Of a stretch of 64,000 nt of DNA, positions 35,208 to 46,873 are shown piece by piece. Both the position numbers and the translations under genes were made by a program. The number at the start of each line of letters is the position of its first letter. Position 1 is the first letter of the stretch. The stretch lies in NCBI RefSeq assembly GCF_011075055.1, contig NC_058150.1, forward strand, positions 14,289,408-14,353,407, given 5' to 3'. This DNA is from Mangifera indica (lineage: Eukaryota; Streptophyta; Magnoliopsida; Sapindales; Anacardiaceae). Under the pieces are notes generated by a model. That model ran no database searches, was not told the origin of the DNA, and saw only the letters and a list, made by a program, of their open reading frames with translations.

Positions 35208-36595
35208 AAATTTAATTAATTGTCATAAAGTATTTATTGAAATTTTAATTTTACAAAATCGTGTTTTAATACTTATAACAAATGTGGAGTTAAAGAATTC
35301 AGATTCGACTTCATAATCCTGCACACTAATGCATTTTGCCTTAGGGTTGTTCATCGGACTCATCTTTCAGAGATTTATCGGTTTGGTCGTCTGAGTCCCT
35401 GATATATCATGAGAATTTAATTGATAATGTGTTTTGATGCAGTCAATAGCATTTAGCTGGTCAAGAAACATTGTACTCAACGGCTTAAGATCGATCAACA
35501 GCCAGATATTTCATGTTGCGCTTAACCATTGCAACAATGTCAGCATTAAAAATGTGCAGATTACAGCCCCCGAAGACAGCCCAAACACGGATGGCATCCA
35601 TATGCAAGCGTCGACCGGTGTTACGATCAGCAGTAGCAACATTGAGACTGGGGACGACTGTGTATCAATCGGTCAAGGGTCCAAGAATGTGTGGATTGAA
35701 CAAGTTAGCTGTGGCCCTGGCCATGGAATTAGGTAATCATTCAAATCTTAAACATTTTCATCACGGAAATTATAATCTTCAAGCACCATTTGGTTGATTA
35801 ATATTTATTTTTACAGTATTGGGAGCCTTGGCGACGATAAGAATGAAGACGGTGTCGAGGATATTACAGTAACAAATTCAGTTTTTACCGAAACTCAAAA
35901 TGGAGTGAGAATCAAGTCATTTCCTAGAGAAAGCAATGGATATGCAAAGAACATCATCTTCAAAAACCTCACCATGAATAACGTACATAATCCTATCATC
36001 ATTGATCAGAATTATTGCCCTGATCACAAGGGATGCCAACAGCAGGTAACAAATTGCATGCATGGCACCAATTAACCAATCTATAACTTTTTCCCTTAAT
36101 AGAATGGGTGTGCAAAATCCTGGAACCGTCAGAAACCAACTTTCGGTTCTGATTCCTATTTTGAACCAACTTACCTAGATGGGTTCCAATTCAATTGATG
36201 CCCTTGTAAGGTTAAAAACTGCATGCCACCAATTAACCCCTTCCACTAGGAATCGGCCTACCAAATAGGTTTTGGTTGTGAAACCGGTCAGTTTAGTTTA
36301 AGTTCTTACTTTTTAAGACCCGTTCACCCTTCCAATTTAGAAGCACTGATTTTCTGATATTTTTCTGTTTGATCAGAATTCTGGAGTGACGATTAGTGGA
36401 GTGACATACAGTAACATAAAGGGAACTTCAGCAACAGCAGTGGCCATGAAATTCGATTGCTTATCGGGCAGTCCTTGCAGTGGAATCAAATTAGAAGACA
36501 TAAACCTTAGTTATAAAGGCAAATCCTCCTCTTCGTATTGCAAAAATGCTCATGGGGGAGGCAGTGGAACGGTCATTCCAAGAAGTTGCCTATAG
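34543..36595 (+). CDS. Polygalacturonase (GH28), intact, 391 aa
   Basis: Secreted pectin hydrolase. Exons 34543-34980, 35443-35732, 35817-36045 and 36377-36595, with phases 0, 2, 0, GT-AG introns and a TAG stop at 36593. Signal peptide: Ser-rich start then a hydrophobic stretch, about residues 1-24, before AYSVDVMSYGAKPDGKTDSTQ. Motifs: NTDGIH 194-199, GDDC 216-219, CGPGHGI 236-242, RIK 274-276. After GDDC the usual GPGS reads GQGS (Pro to Gln at about 224), a small oddity next to the active site. The ATG has a good context (AATCATGGCA) and a TATA box 60 bases upstream. Codons are more G/C-rich than the two pseudogenes. Intron 1 holds a long (TA)n run and intron 3 a MITE-like insertion. No lesion is visible, so this is a likely expressed member of the cluster. 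Confidence 0.94.
35162..35204. repeat. (TA)n microsatellite in PG intron 1
   Basis: About 21 TA units without interruption, inside intron 1 (34981-35442) of the intact PG gene. Confidence 0.95.
36103..36340. repeat. MITE-like element (GGGTGTGCAAAATCC type) in PG intron 3
   Basis: Left end AATGGGTGTGCAAAATCC with GGAACCG and GAACCAAC wording. The right end reads, on the minus strand, GGAAGGGTGAACGGGTC. This resembles the dispersed plant MITEs that begin GGGGTGTGCAAA followed by CGGTT-type repeats. A related fragment is seen in PG pseudogene 1 at about 21105-21205 (ACACACCCCTAGG end). Confidence 0.4.
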
Positions 36596-36699
36596 CTATA
36601 AATAAATTACTACCAACAGTACTTACATGTGTTTGTAATTTCTTTTTTTAAATATTGAAAATAAATTTTTATTAGTATAGAAAATAAATTTTAGGTCGT

Positions 36700-37990
36700 G
36701 TTTTATTTTCACAAGTTGTATTAGTGTAGAAAATAAATTCAACAAGCTCTTCTAAAATTTTATAAGAGCATATGTATATAAATCTAATTAAAGAAGTAGA
36801 AGACAGTATAGAAGATATATGCATTGTAGTATGGAAAGCAATGTTATGGACAAAAATTTGAGAAAACCATTTGCTTTTGACAATTTTGAGATGGGCATTT
36901 TCAAGAATAATGTGACAGTTAAAAATTATTCAATTACTTTTACTTAGACTTTGAAGAATAATTGAAAGCAAGCTTTTAGCCATCAATCAACAATGACTAA
37001 ATTTTTTCAAAATAACTAGTTTGTTCTTATATGCATATCACAATCACGAGCAGATGAGCTTAAGTACTAACTTACACACAATAATCATTTTTAATTATTT
37101 TATGATTTATGGTTTGTTTTGTGATATAGAATAGAATCTTGGATATTTATTTCATGTGCATATACAATTATACATCATTGACACTCTTATTTATACTTGT
37201 ATGTGTATTTTTTTATTTTTAATTAAAATTAGAAATACAAAAAATTATTTAATAAATTTTGGAGAGAAAGTGTTATTTAACTCGTGTGTTTGCTATTTAT
37301 TTTTAAAATGTTGAAATGTTTAAATCAGCTTTATTTTCACAAATTTTATTAGTATAGAAAATAAATTCAAGAAGCTCTTCTAATATTTTAGAAGAGCATG
37401 AACATCGAAATATATGTATATAATCCTAATTAAAGATGTAGAAGATAATAAAGAAAGATATGTGCATGCTAATTATAAGCAATGTTGTATTATTTATATT
37501 TTCTAATTTTTTTTCGTTAATTTATTTCATATATTTTCATAATTTAATAAGAAATATGATAGTAATAAAAGTTTTTATTAACCATCTCAACACCCTTGTG
37601 AAAAACATTTTTTATTATTTTACCTAACATCTTTATTAACTTAGTAAAAGTGCAATAATAATAATAATAATAATTTATGGACAAATTTTGAGAAACACAT
37701 TTGCGTTTGACAATTTTGACATGGTCAATTTTAAGAATAATGTGACAGTTAAAGATTAATTAATTATTTTTACTTAGACTTTAAAGAATAATTGAAGGCA
37801 AGTTTATAGCCATCACTCAACAACGACCTAATATTTGCAACAATGACTTAATAAATAATTTGTATTACTTTTCGTTATCTAATATGCATGTCACAAAATC
37901 ACATGACCTTGACTATTAACTTATACACAATAATCACTTTTAATTATTTCATAAAATATAGTTCGTTTTGTGAGATATAATAGCATGGAA
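36700..37990 (+). repeat. Direct duplication, two copies of about 0.4 kb, second copy split
   Basis: Copy 1 (about 36700-37135) and copy 2 (about 37333-37990) share TATTAGTRTAGAAAATAAATTCA, AAGCTCTTCTAA, AATTATGTGACAGTTAAAGAT-like, ACTTTTACTTAGACTTTRAAGAATAATTGAA and ACACAATAATCA in order. Copy 2 carries an extra segment of about 185 bp near 37480-37670 ending in (AAT)n. No ORF. Confidence 0.7.
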
Positions 37991-38339
37991 AAATAAATTA
38001 AATACCCATTTTACTTTTTTATTAAAAAAAATATCTATTTTTCCTATTCTAAAACAAAAATATTCTAAATATTTTTTAAAATACCAAAACTATCCTTCAT
38101 CATATCTATATAAACCCTCTTATTTTTACTCTCATTATATACATTTCTCATATCACTCAAATACTCACTTTCCCTTTCATTTTTATTTAATATCAATTAT
38201 TGCGGATTCATTCGGAAGGAAGAAGTTCATATTTTTGAATTTGAATTAAAAAAAGTCAATTTGTGAGAAAAATATATTTACACAAATCTTAACTCAAAAC
38301 TTAATTTTATTTATTAAATCTAGTTTGTATGTCATATAA

Positions 38340-38466
38340 ATGGGACATTTGGATATTGGATAATAAATTAGAGGTTAAAGAAAATGTTAAAAAAATATAG
38401 AGGACATTTTGATATTACACAATATATGAAAGATTTAAATAACATGTTAAGAATAGATAGATAGAG
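38340..38466 (+). repeat. Left end of the 147-bp tandem array, cut off by the palindrome
   Basis: GGACATTTGGATATTGGATA, GGACATTTTGATATTACACA and ATGTTAAGAATAGATAGATA match the repeat units at 40043-40795 (GGGTATTTTGATATTAAACA; ATGTTAGGAATAGATAGATA). The array breaks off exactly where the G+C-rich palindrome begins and resumes after it. Confidence 0.6.
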
Positions 38467-40042
38467 GGATATTAATTAAAATAGGCAGTCGTTTTTTCGC
38501 CTAAACCTTTTTCGGCAACAAATTTGATGTTTTACCTTTTTAAGCAAATTGTATTTTTCAATCCGAAAATACCCTTGTTTAATTTCTCAATGTCACCGTA
38601 ATATTTCGCCAATTAATTGTCTACCTTCCGTAAAAAACATTAAGATTAAATTATCTGCCATGAATAAAATTTATAAATTGAAAAACAAAATAATTTTTTA
38701 TAAAATAATTGATTGTTATATATCCAAAATAATGGATATATGGGTTTTTCTTGAAACGGTGTGTTTTCTTTTAAAATAGGTTGTCGGAATTTGGAAAGGG
38801 GTGCGAGAAGGGAATGAGTGCGTTAAGAGATACGAAAATTTGAAAAAGGGTGCGGAAATTTAGAAAGGGGTGCAGAAATCTTGTAAAGGGGTGCGGATGC
38901 GGGTGCGAGAATGGGGGTGCGGGAGTTTGGTAAGGGGTGCAGGAAGGGATTGGGTGCATTAAGAGATGCAGAAATTTGAAAAACGGTACAGAAATAGTGC
39001 AAAAATTTGGAAAGGGGTGCGGAAATCTTGTAAAGGGGTGCGGGAATAGGGTTGCAGGAATTTGGTAAGGGATGCGGGATTTTGGTAAGGGGTGTGTGTG
39101 CGTGCGAGCGGGCGTATAGGGGTGTGGGAATTTGGTAAGGGGTGCGAGTAGGGGTGCGTGCGTGTGGGCATGCGTCTGGATGGGCGCGCGCACGCTAACG
39201 TCTGGCGTGCTTGCACCTTTTTCCAAAATCTCGCACCCACACACAACGCCAGCGCAGGTAGCCTGCATGCAGCACCAGAGCTCGTACGCGTGCGCACCCC
39301 TTACCAAAGTCCCGCACCCCTTACCGAATTCCTACACCCCCATTCCCACTCCCGCACTCGTATGCACCCGCACCCCTTACCGAATTCTCGCACCCCTATT
39401 CCCACTCCCGCACTCGCACGCACCCGCACCCCTTACCAAATTCCTGCACCCCCATTCCCGCACTCGCATCCGCACCCTTTTCCAAATTTTCGCACCATTT
39501 TCACACCGTTTTTCAAATTTTCTCATCTCTTAACGCACCCATTCCCTTCCCGCATTCCTTACCAAATTCCCGCACCCCTTTACAAGATTTATGCACCCCT
39601 TTCCAAATTCTCACATCTCTTCACACAACCTGTTTGAGAAGAAAACGCATCATTTTAAGAAAAATGTATATATCCATTATTTTCTATATATATGAATAAA
39701 TTATTTTATAAAAAATTAATCTGTTTTTCAATTTATAAATTTTATTCATTACAGATAATTTAAAAATATATATATTATTTTGGATATATGACAATCAATT
39801 ATTTTATAAAAAATTATTTTATTTTTTAATTTATAAATTTTATTCATTTCAGATAATTTAATCTTAATGTTTTTTGTGAAAAGGAATCAATTAATCGATG
39901 AAAAGCAAGCGTTGCATTTGAGAAATTAGACGAGGGGTATTTTTGGAATGAAAATAACAATTTGCTTAAAAAAGTAAAATGTCAAAATTTTTGCCAAAAA
40001 AGGTTTAGACGGAAATGTTACTGCCTATTTTAATTAATATCC
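38467..40042. mobile_element. 1.58-kb G+C-rich fold-back (palindromic) element
   Basis: The termini are exact inverted copies: GGATATTAATTAAAATAGGC at 38467 equals the minus-strand reading from 40042. Inversion continues inward: CTAAACCTTTTTCGGCAA versus CTAAACCTTTTTTGGCAA, TTTAAGCAAATTG in both, GGGTATTTT in both, then ATCTGCCATGAATAAAATTT-type segments. The inner arms are a G-rich (38780-39175) and a C-rich (39230-39640) array of about 21-bp units, 'GGAATTTGGTAAGGGGTGCGG' and its complement. The centre near 39190-39215 has a GCACGC...GCGTGC hairpin. It interrupts the 147-bp array. No transposase is encoded; the long ORFs here are repeat artefacts. Confidence 0.75.
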
Positions 40043-40795
40043 TTTCGATATATAAAACAATATACAATAATGTTAAATAAAATGTTAAATAATTATGAGG
40101 GGTAAATGAAATGTTATAAAAATATGGGGGTATTTTGATATCCAACATTGTAAGAACGTTTTAAATGAAATGTTATGAATAGATAGATATATTTTCATAC
40201 AAGACAATATATATAGGTGTTGAATGAAATGTTAGATAATTATAGGGGTTAAATGAAATATTAGAAAAATATGAGGGTGTTTGATATTAAATATTGTAAG
40301 ACGGTTTTAAATGATATGCTAGGAAAAGATATATGCATTTTGATACAAGACAACATGTGAGGGTGTTATATGAAAAGTTAAAGAATTATAGGAGGTTAAT
40401 TAAAATTTTAGAAAAATTTGGGGGTATTTTGATAGTAAACTTTTTTAAATGGTTTTAAATGACAAGTCAGGAGTATATAGATGCATTTCAAGAAAACACA
40501 ACATTTAAAAGTGTTAAATGAAATGTTACATAATTATAGGGGTTTAAATGAATTGTTAAAAAAATATTAGGGTATTTTGATATTAAACATTGTAAGAACG
40601 TTTTAAATAAAATGTTAGGAATAGATAGATACATTTTAATACAAAAAAACATGTGAGGATATTATATGAAATGCTAGATAATTATAGGGAGTTAATTAAA
40701 ATTTTAAAAAATATGGGGCATTGTGATATCAAACTTTTTTATACGGTTTTAAATAACATGTTAGGAGTAGGTTGAGACATTTTGAAAAATTATAG
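40043..40795 (+). repeat. Tandem array, about 147-bp unit, about 5 copies
   Basis: GGGGTATTTTGATATTAAAC recurs near 40127, 40273, 40420, 40569 and 40715, followed each time by TGTAAGAACGTTTTAAATGA and ATGTTAGGAATAGATAGATA-like blocks. It lies just upstream of the MULE transposase relic. Confidence 0.75.
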
Positions 40796-40923
40796 GTGGC
40801 ATATATATCAATGAATTGTTATTATGGATTTTTTCTTACAAATGTTTAATTTTTCCCAAAAATTTGTCATTGTATGATTGATAATTAAAATGGCTGGCTG
40901 GTTATGTGTCGGTTTATTTCTAA

Positions 40924-43530
40924 GGAGAATGGACTCAACGTGATGACAATGCAATAAAATATGTTGGAGGATGCAAACAATTGATTAAAATTCCCTCCAA
41001 AACAACATTTGAAGAATTTATTCAATTTCTGAGTGAGCATTGCGGTCTTGATCCAATTAGAAATTACCTTCAACTATCTATGAAGTCAAGAAAATTGAGC
41101 TCAACTATTTAGTACAGATCCAGAATGATGAAGATGTCCAAGGACTTATCAATATTCCTTAATATTTTCAGGAATCTATTCTTGTTTTTGTTACATGTAC
41201 CCCATCAAAAGACAAGAAACAAAAAAAAAAATTAGTGAAGTTAAAAAAGAATATTATTTGAAAGACTTGATTGATTTCAGTAACGATGCATTGTATATTG
41301 CAAATGAATGAACTCATAGAGAGAAAGATAAGATTCCTAACTAGGGTGACTTTGAAGGAAACAACATGACTAATATTTCTCTTGACAAGGTAGAGTCTAA
41401 GCATATGTCACCAATTATAAGGGGATATAAATAGTTTGCAATTTGAAGATCTTATTTTGGGGTGGCAAAAATTATTTTGGTTCGTTTTTTGACAATGTTC
41501 CAACTGATCCATTTAAGTGACTTCCTAATTTTTCTCCACAGCCATCAACTTCATCAAGTGATATAGGATCAATTCGAGAGGAGAATGTTGTAAAGTTTGG
41601 TGATATGTTCTATAATAAACAACACTTAAAAGATGTTATGAATCAATTTGCCTTAGAGAAAGGATTTCAATACAAGGTACATAAGTCTGACACGGGGTGA
41701 TGGAAGATTAAATGTGATAATGAAAAATGTCACTGATTTCTATCTGCAACCAAAGCAAAGTCAGTAAAGTCTTTCAAATCATTAAAATGGATCTAACCCA
41801 AACATTTTCAATTGATCAAATGATATCACATCACCGACAAGCTAGGACATAGGCTTTAAGTCAATTAATGAGGTCAAATTTTGTATTGATTGATCAAATT
41901 TATCAGCCTAAAGAGATAATTGTCGACATTGTCAATTGGTATAAAATTGACATTTCATATTCACAAGCTTGACAGGCAAGAAATTAGGCTTTAAATTCAC
42001 TGAGGGGCTTACTAAAAAAATCATTTATACTCTTACAAGATTATTGCTATAATTTAAAGTGTACTAATCTAGGAATCATTACCACTATTGAAACAGACGA
42101 TGAATATCAATTTAAGTATTTTTCCATCGCATTAGGATGTTCCGTTCGTACATTTAGATTATATCTTTGACCTGTTATTTGCATTGACATTGTTTTCCTT
42201 AAAGGTTAACATTTTAGTTATTTATTCCTTGTGGTGGGCTTCAATGGTAATAACCAGATATGCCAATTGCTTTCGGTGTTAGTAAAAAAGAAGGTCACGA
42301 CACATAATGTTGGTTTTTCACGAAGGTTAAAGAATGTATCCATGCAATCCCTAAGTTAACGATAATATCATATCGACATCATGTTATATACTTTACAATG
42401 GTTGAAGTCTTTCCAGATGTCCACCATAAGTGTTGTTGCCATCATATTCTGTGTAACATGCGATCAAAGTACAAATGCGACTCAAAGGTAAAGTGTTTAA
42501 ACATATATAAAATTTTTATTCCGTTTAACATTTTATAAATTTTAATCATGAAGTTCTCATATTATTTATTACCTTGCAAGTTGTGGTGCATATTGGAAAG
42601 GGGCAAAATCATATACAAAAGTAGATTTTGAGCCTATGATATGATCTCTTAATGTAATGAATCTCAAGCTGGGGTTTACCTACGTAAGGTTAGATTTCAG
42701 CAATAGAGTAAGACATATTTTCAAAGCATCGGTATAACATAATAACAACTAATATTGTAGAGTTATTTAATGCCCTTGTCAAACATGCACAGGGTTTGTC
42801 TATCATGATGCTTGTTGAGTTCATTCAGGGCACATTACAACGATAGTTTTATGAGAGAAGAAACCATGCAAGTACGTACCCAATTATTATTATCTATTTA
42901 AGTATGTCTTTCTTCTCTTATGTTTGTTATTAATAGATGTGTTGTTGTTTTTTTTTAATTACAAATGAATGCCCTAACTTTATTACCCCATAGACGGAGG
43001 AGAAAATCAATCTTCATGTGTTAAAGTCTACAAACTTGGAAGTTTGGCCAATTACAACTCTTCGATTTCAAGTTGTTGATTTTGGTGGATACATAGGCAT
43101 TGTGGACTTTAATGAAATGTCTTGTACGTACAGAAAGTTTCAACTTTCACGTAGCAAGCATGTTGTTGTTGTTACAAGACACATGAGGCTCAAAAATGTC
43201 AATGCATGAGTTCATCCATTCTTCAAGACCAAGTTCTACCGTGCAATGTATACAAAACTTGTCAACCCTCTCATAAAACCAATTAGAATGGTTGCATGCA
43301 CCAAAAGAAAGAGTTATTCTACCCTCCGTTCTTAATCGTCATCGATCGAGTTGTCTTTCCAACAGAAATCAACGTTCTTCACAGGGGGAAAATATTACAC
43401 CAAAGATATGTAGTCGTTGTAAGCAACCAAGGCATGTCCAAATCTAATGTAAAAGTCCAGCACTAGTTCCAAACTCCGTCCTACAGGGTTCATCCAAAAA
43501 GGTTAAAGGATCAAGATCTTGACAACCTTC
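40924..43530 (+). pseudogene. Mutator-like (MULE) transposase relic
   Basis: Intact relatives cut and paste MULE DNA. Read in order: GGEWTQRDDNAIKYVGGCKQ (40924 on) and KTTFEEFIQFLSEHCGLDP, a PB1-like N-terminus; GDMFYNKQHLKDVMNQFALE (from about 41602), the MuDR N-terminal domain; RPVICIDIVFLKG (about 42172-42208) with the first catalytic Asp and GFNGNNQICQL; ISYRHH, where the second catalytic Asp is Tyr; VEVFPDVHHKCCCHHILCN; NIVELFNALVKHAQGLSI with the Glu; a SWIM region CTYRKFQLSRSKHVVVV, whose CxC...CxH ligands are partly lost; HPFFKTKFYRAMYTKLVNPL; and a zinc knuckle CSRCKQPRHVQI. Many stops and frameshifts. Longest open part is 43018-43209. Inactive. Confidence 0.88.
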
Positions 43531-44299
43531 TATTTAGTTTTATTTATTATATAATTTATGTCTTTTTTCAAATGATGTGTAATCAATGTATTTTGATTAT
43601 TGTTTCAGTTGAGTAATTGTGTTCATATATAATGTAATAAATTTACTGTGAATAAATTACTGTGATTTACTTGTGTATGAAGCTTCACTTATAAGAATGA
43701 ATAAATTATATTATTAAACCTGAACTATATTCGAACAATGACTTGTAGCATCTTACATTAACATATAAAATTGATGCAATTTATTGATTCAATATTATTT
43801 TTAAACTAATAATACGATCAAGTCCATACAATTAATTACAAGTATCATTCCAAAATGATATCTTGATTTTTTATTTTATATAATTTGTCAATTCGCTTTA
43901 AAATTCAAATGGAATAATGTTACGTCAATAATTTTTATATGCAATAAGCATATTAATGTCGAAAATATTTTAGTATTTCACTAATACCATAATTTAAAGT
44001 TAACAACATTACACTGCTCTCACATAATTTTTTTCGTGACAAAATTATTTAAAAAATGAAATCAAATGTATATCAATATACAATGATAGATAATGTATAT
44101 CATACACATAAGCATATACAATAAATATATACATAACAACTCTCGTATTGGTTAAAAAAAAAAACAATGATCAAAATAAATATACATTCATGATCTACTT
44201 AATACAATGAAAATATAACTGCGAGGCTAAACACTGACGCATAAAAGTGGATGACTCTCGGGGAAAATCCATGCTCCGTGACAATGCCAAACATTCTAT

Positions 44300-46860
44300 A
44301 AAGCATAACATATAAATGCCACAGTCACTAAAGCTCTTGCCCTACTAGGGGACACCCTCCGCTCGATGTAATATCAGTTGATCGCCTTTTGGTATATGCC
44401 CAAAAGCTATCCAAAAATTCGTCGCCTCTAATAACATCGGTATAAATGTCGTGTACGATTGCATCCATTGTGTGAGACACTTTAAACTCCTTGATTATGA
44501 TACCTCGAAGTCGTACACCATAATCGATCAATCAGAAAATCTATAACTCCAACTACCCAATATATGTAGTCGAAGTTTATAGAGATGAAAACATATAAAC
44601 ATTAAGAAATTAAAATGGATACACGTGTAGTATATAATTTAATTCAATGTAAATTATAATGGAAATACTATTATACTACACTATATTGACCTTTCTCTAT
44701 AGTTTGTAAAACAAACTAGAGGTATAACCTACCTCAACCATCCTTGTGAAGAGCTCAGAAAATTAATACTCTTCTAACGGTGTGGTAAGCCAACTATCGA
44801 ATTTCATCCCGATATGCCCCACAAAGAAAATGTGGGTAGTCGTCCAACTCTATGAAATCATGGCCCACTGATCGTCCTAATGTCGATGTAATATTGCCAA
44901 AAAAGAATCAACATACTAAAATGGATATAAAAAAACTTGAATTGTGTTAGTTCTTGACGAATATATAAAACTTTTAACCAAATTATATAGTAATTGCAAC
45001 TTACATCGTCTGCTAGCCACTCACACAGCTCCGCAACAATCCTCTAGAAACTGTCTCTAGACTTCACTCCTATGAAATACATTTTATGCTAATTGGATGA
45101 TGTAGCCCTGATGTACCACGATGAGGAAAGATTCCTCACACTTTGTAATAGAGGATAAAATAGTCCGAAGTTATCATTTTACCCTCAGTTTGATTGGATT
45201 TGTATATGAGGTACGAACAAGTAGACCCTTCTAGATAACCCAACCATGTGTAGTAAGAACCACTGAAAAAACATACAACTGTTAATTCAATATTTAATCT
45301 CAAGTAACAATTACGATTTAATCATTTAATGTTACCTTATCGCTGTATGCCAAAGGAGGTTGGGCAAGGGAATCTTCTATCGTAGTAAAGTCAACCATTC
45401 ATACCTTCTGGGTGGACTGCATAATTAATTTTATATTGTTAGTGATCAATATATATGAATATATACTAATTATAATGAATATACCTCATCCTAATTTCCA
45501 TCGAAAACATCCTCTCATAAGTCTTCCCGTTGTGAACTAATATCCATTGCCCTTTTACTAGAGCTGGGGATATCAACAAGTAACCACAGCCACTCATCCT
45601 GAAAAGGAGACAAAACATTTTAAATTAACATAATAATTTCAAAGACAAATTTATCAATGACATTTCATCAAAAAATATACTACCTCTACGATCGGGGAAA
45701 ATGTAAGGGAAGAAATTTCAATCGAAAAAGCCTCAGGGTCAATACCCTGCACGAATGAAAAGAACAAAATTATAAATGATATTTCATATAAAATATAATA
45801 ACTACAATAATTTTCATACCTCATGTGGGGGATCTGAAGCAACCGAAGGTCCAACCAAAACACCTTCATGAGTAGGATCTTATACGAATATATAAAAAGA
45901 ATTACTCAATGATAATTAATTAAAAAATATAGTAACAACAATAAATGACATACCTCGAATTAGAGAGATGATGTAATAAAAGGGCCAAGCAAGACCCTTT
46001 CATAGCAACTACCTTTGGGGAATAGTAATAATAACTTGATCAGTGACATTTCATATAAAATATAATAACAATATTTAACATTAAATATCTCTAAGAAATT
46101 AAATACAGACCTCATATGGGTGACAGGATGGAATCGACTTGTCAATGGGAAGGGTGTTCTTACATCGTCGTGCATATCCTACATTAAGTTAATATAGATG
46201 TTAGAGCAACAATAAAATACAATTTTTATAAAGAATAAATAAGATGTGGCTTTATAACCTGATCAACTGAAGTTGGGCATGTATATGTGATAATTTTCTC
46301 CAAACGAGTCAAACTATCCTCTAATCGAGTCATCTGAAAAGACAAGTCATCACATAATTAAGTTATCTATAAAGACATCTCATCACATAAATAGGAAATC
46401 TCACGTAAAATCATAGTGCCCTAGTGTGCCAATGCAAATCTACTGTGGATAAAATAGGTGATGCAAAAGGGGGACACGAAAGACACTCCTCTGTGACAAG
46501 ATGGGTATCACAGTCCTAATCCCCAAGAGGGTCTATAGTCTTGGGGGACACGAAAGACACTCCTATAAGACATCAACTCGTACATCATCTGCCATATTGG
46601 AATGGCTTAGGGATAGGAATTAAACCTATCCAACTGATTAACCAACTGAAGGTATCCGATAGATACCTTTTTTCATCAGTCGTTCCCTAACAACACCATA
46701 TGGAGGTAATACAACAAGGCTATCTTAACGGCATTGATATTGTCATCCCCCCATGGCCTAGCCAAAAAGACATGTTCAATATCGTGATACTGCACTTTCT
46801 TACAACCTCTATAGTAGGTATCTCTAATCCTATGTCTGGATGCATAGGAAATATACGATA
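44300..46860 (-). pseudogene. Decayed 3' part of the minus-strand MULE-associated gene, unassigned
   Basis: Continues the DUF1985-type relic downstream. Fragments read ARPWGDDNINAVKIALLYYL then HMVLLGND (about 46680-46800) and YRYLQLVNQLDRFNSYP (about 46620-46680), which fit the post-DUF1985 segment of plant transposon proteins. Further on only isolated pieces remain, such as GHDFIELDDYPHFLCGAYRD (near 44860) and a 67-codon open stretch at 44328-44531 that I cannot assign. In complete relatives this region leads to a Ulp1/C48 cysteine protease domain; I see no clear catalytic His-Asp-Cys set here. Confidence 0.45.
46478..46565. repeat. Short direct repeat in the MULE interior
   Basis: GGGGGACACGAAAGACACTC occurs at about 46479 and again at about 46542, separated by about 63 bases. 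A local duplication inside the decayed minus-strand gene. Confidence 0.7.
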
Positions 46861-46873
46861 AAAGTACAATGAG

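Noticed and set aside
38771..39637. Long overlapping ORFs (up to 178 aa) on both strands
   Set aside because: They are Pro/His/Thr- or Arg-rich readings of the 21-bp G/C array in several frames at once, with no start context, splicing or family. Repeat artefact.
44300..46860. Ulp1-type protease catalytic domain
   Set aside because: Expected from the family after DUF1985, but no convincing His-Asp-Cys motif set could be read in the decayed sequence.
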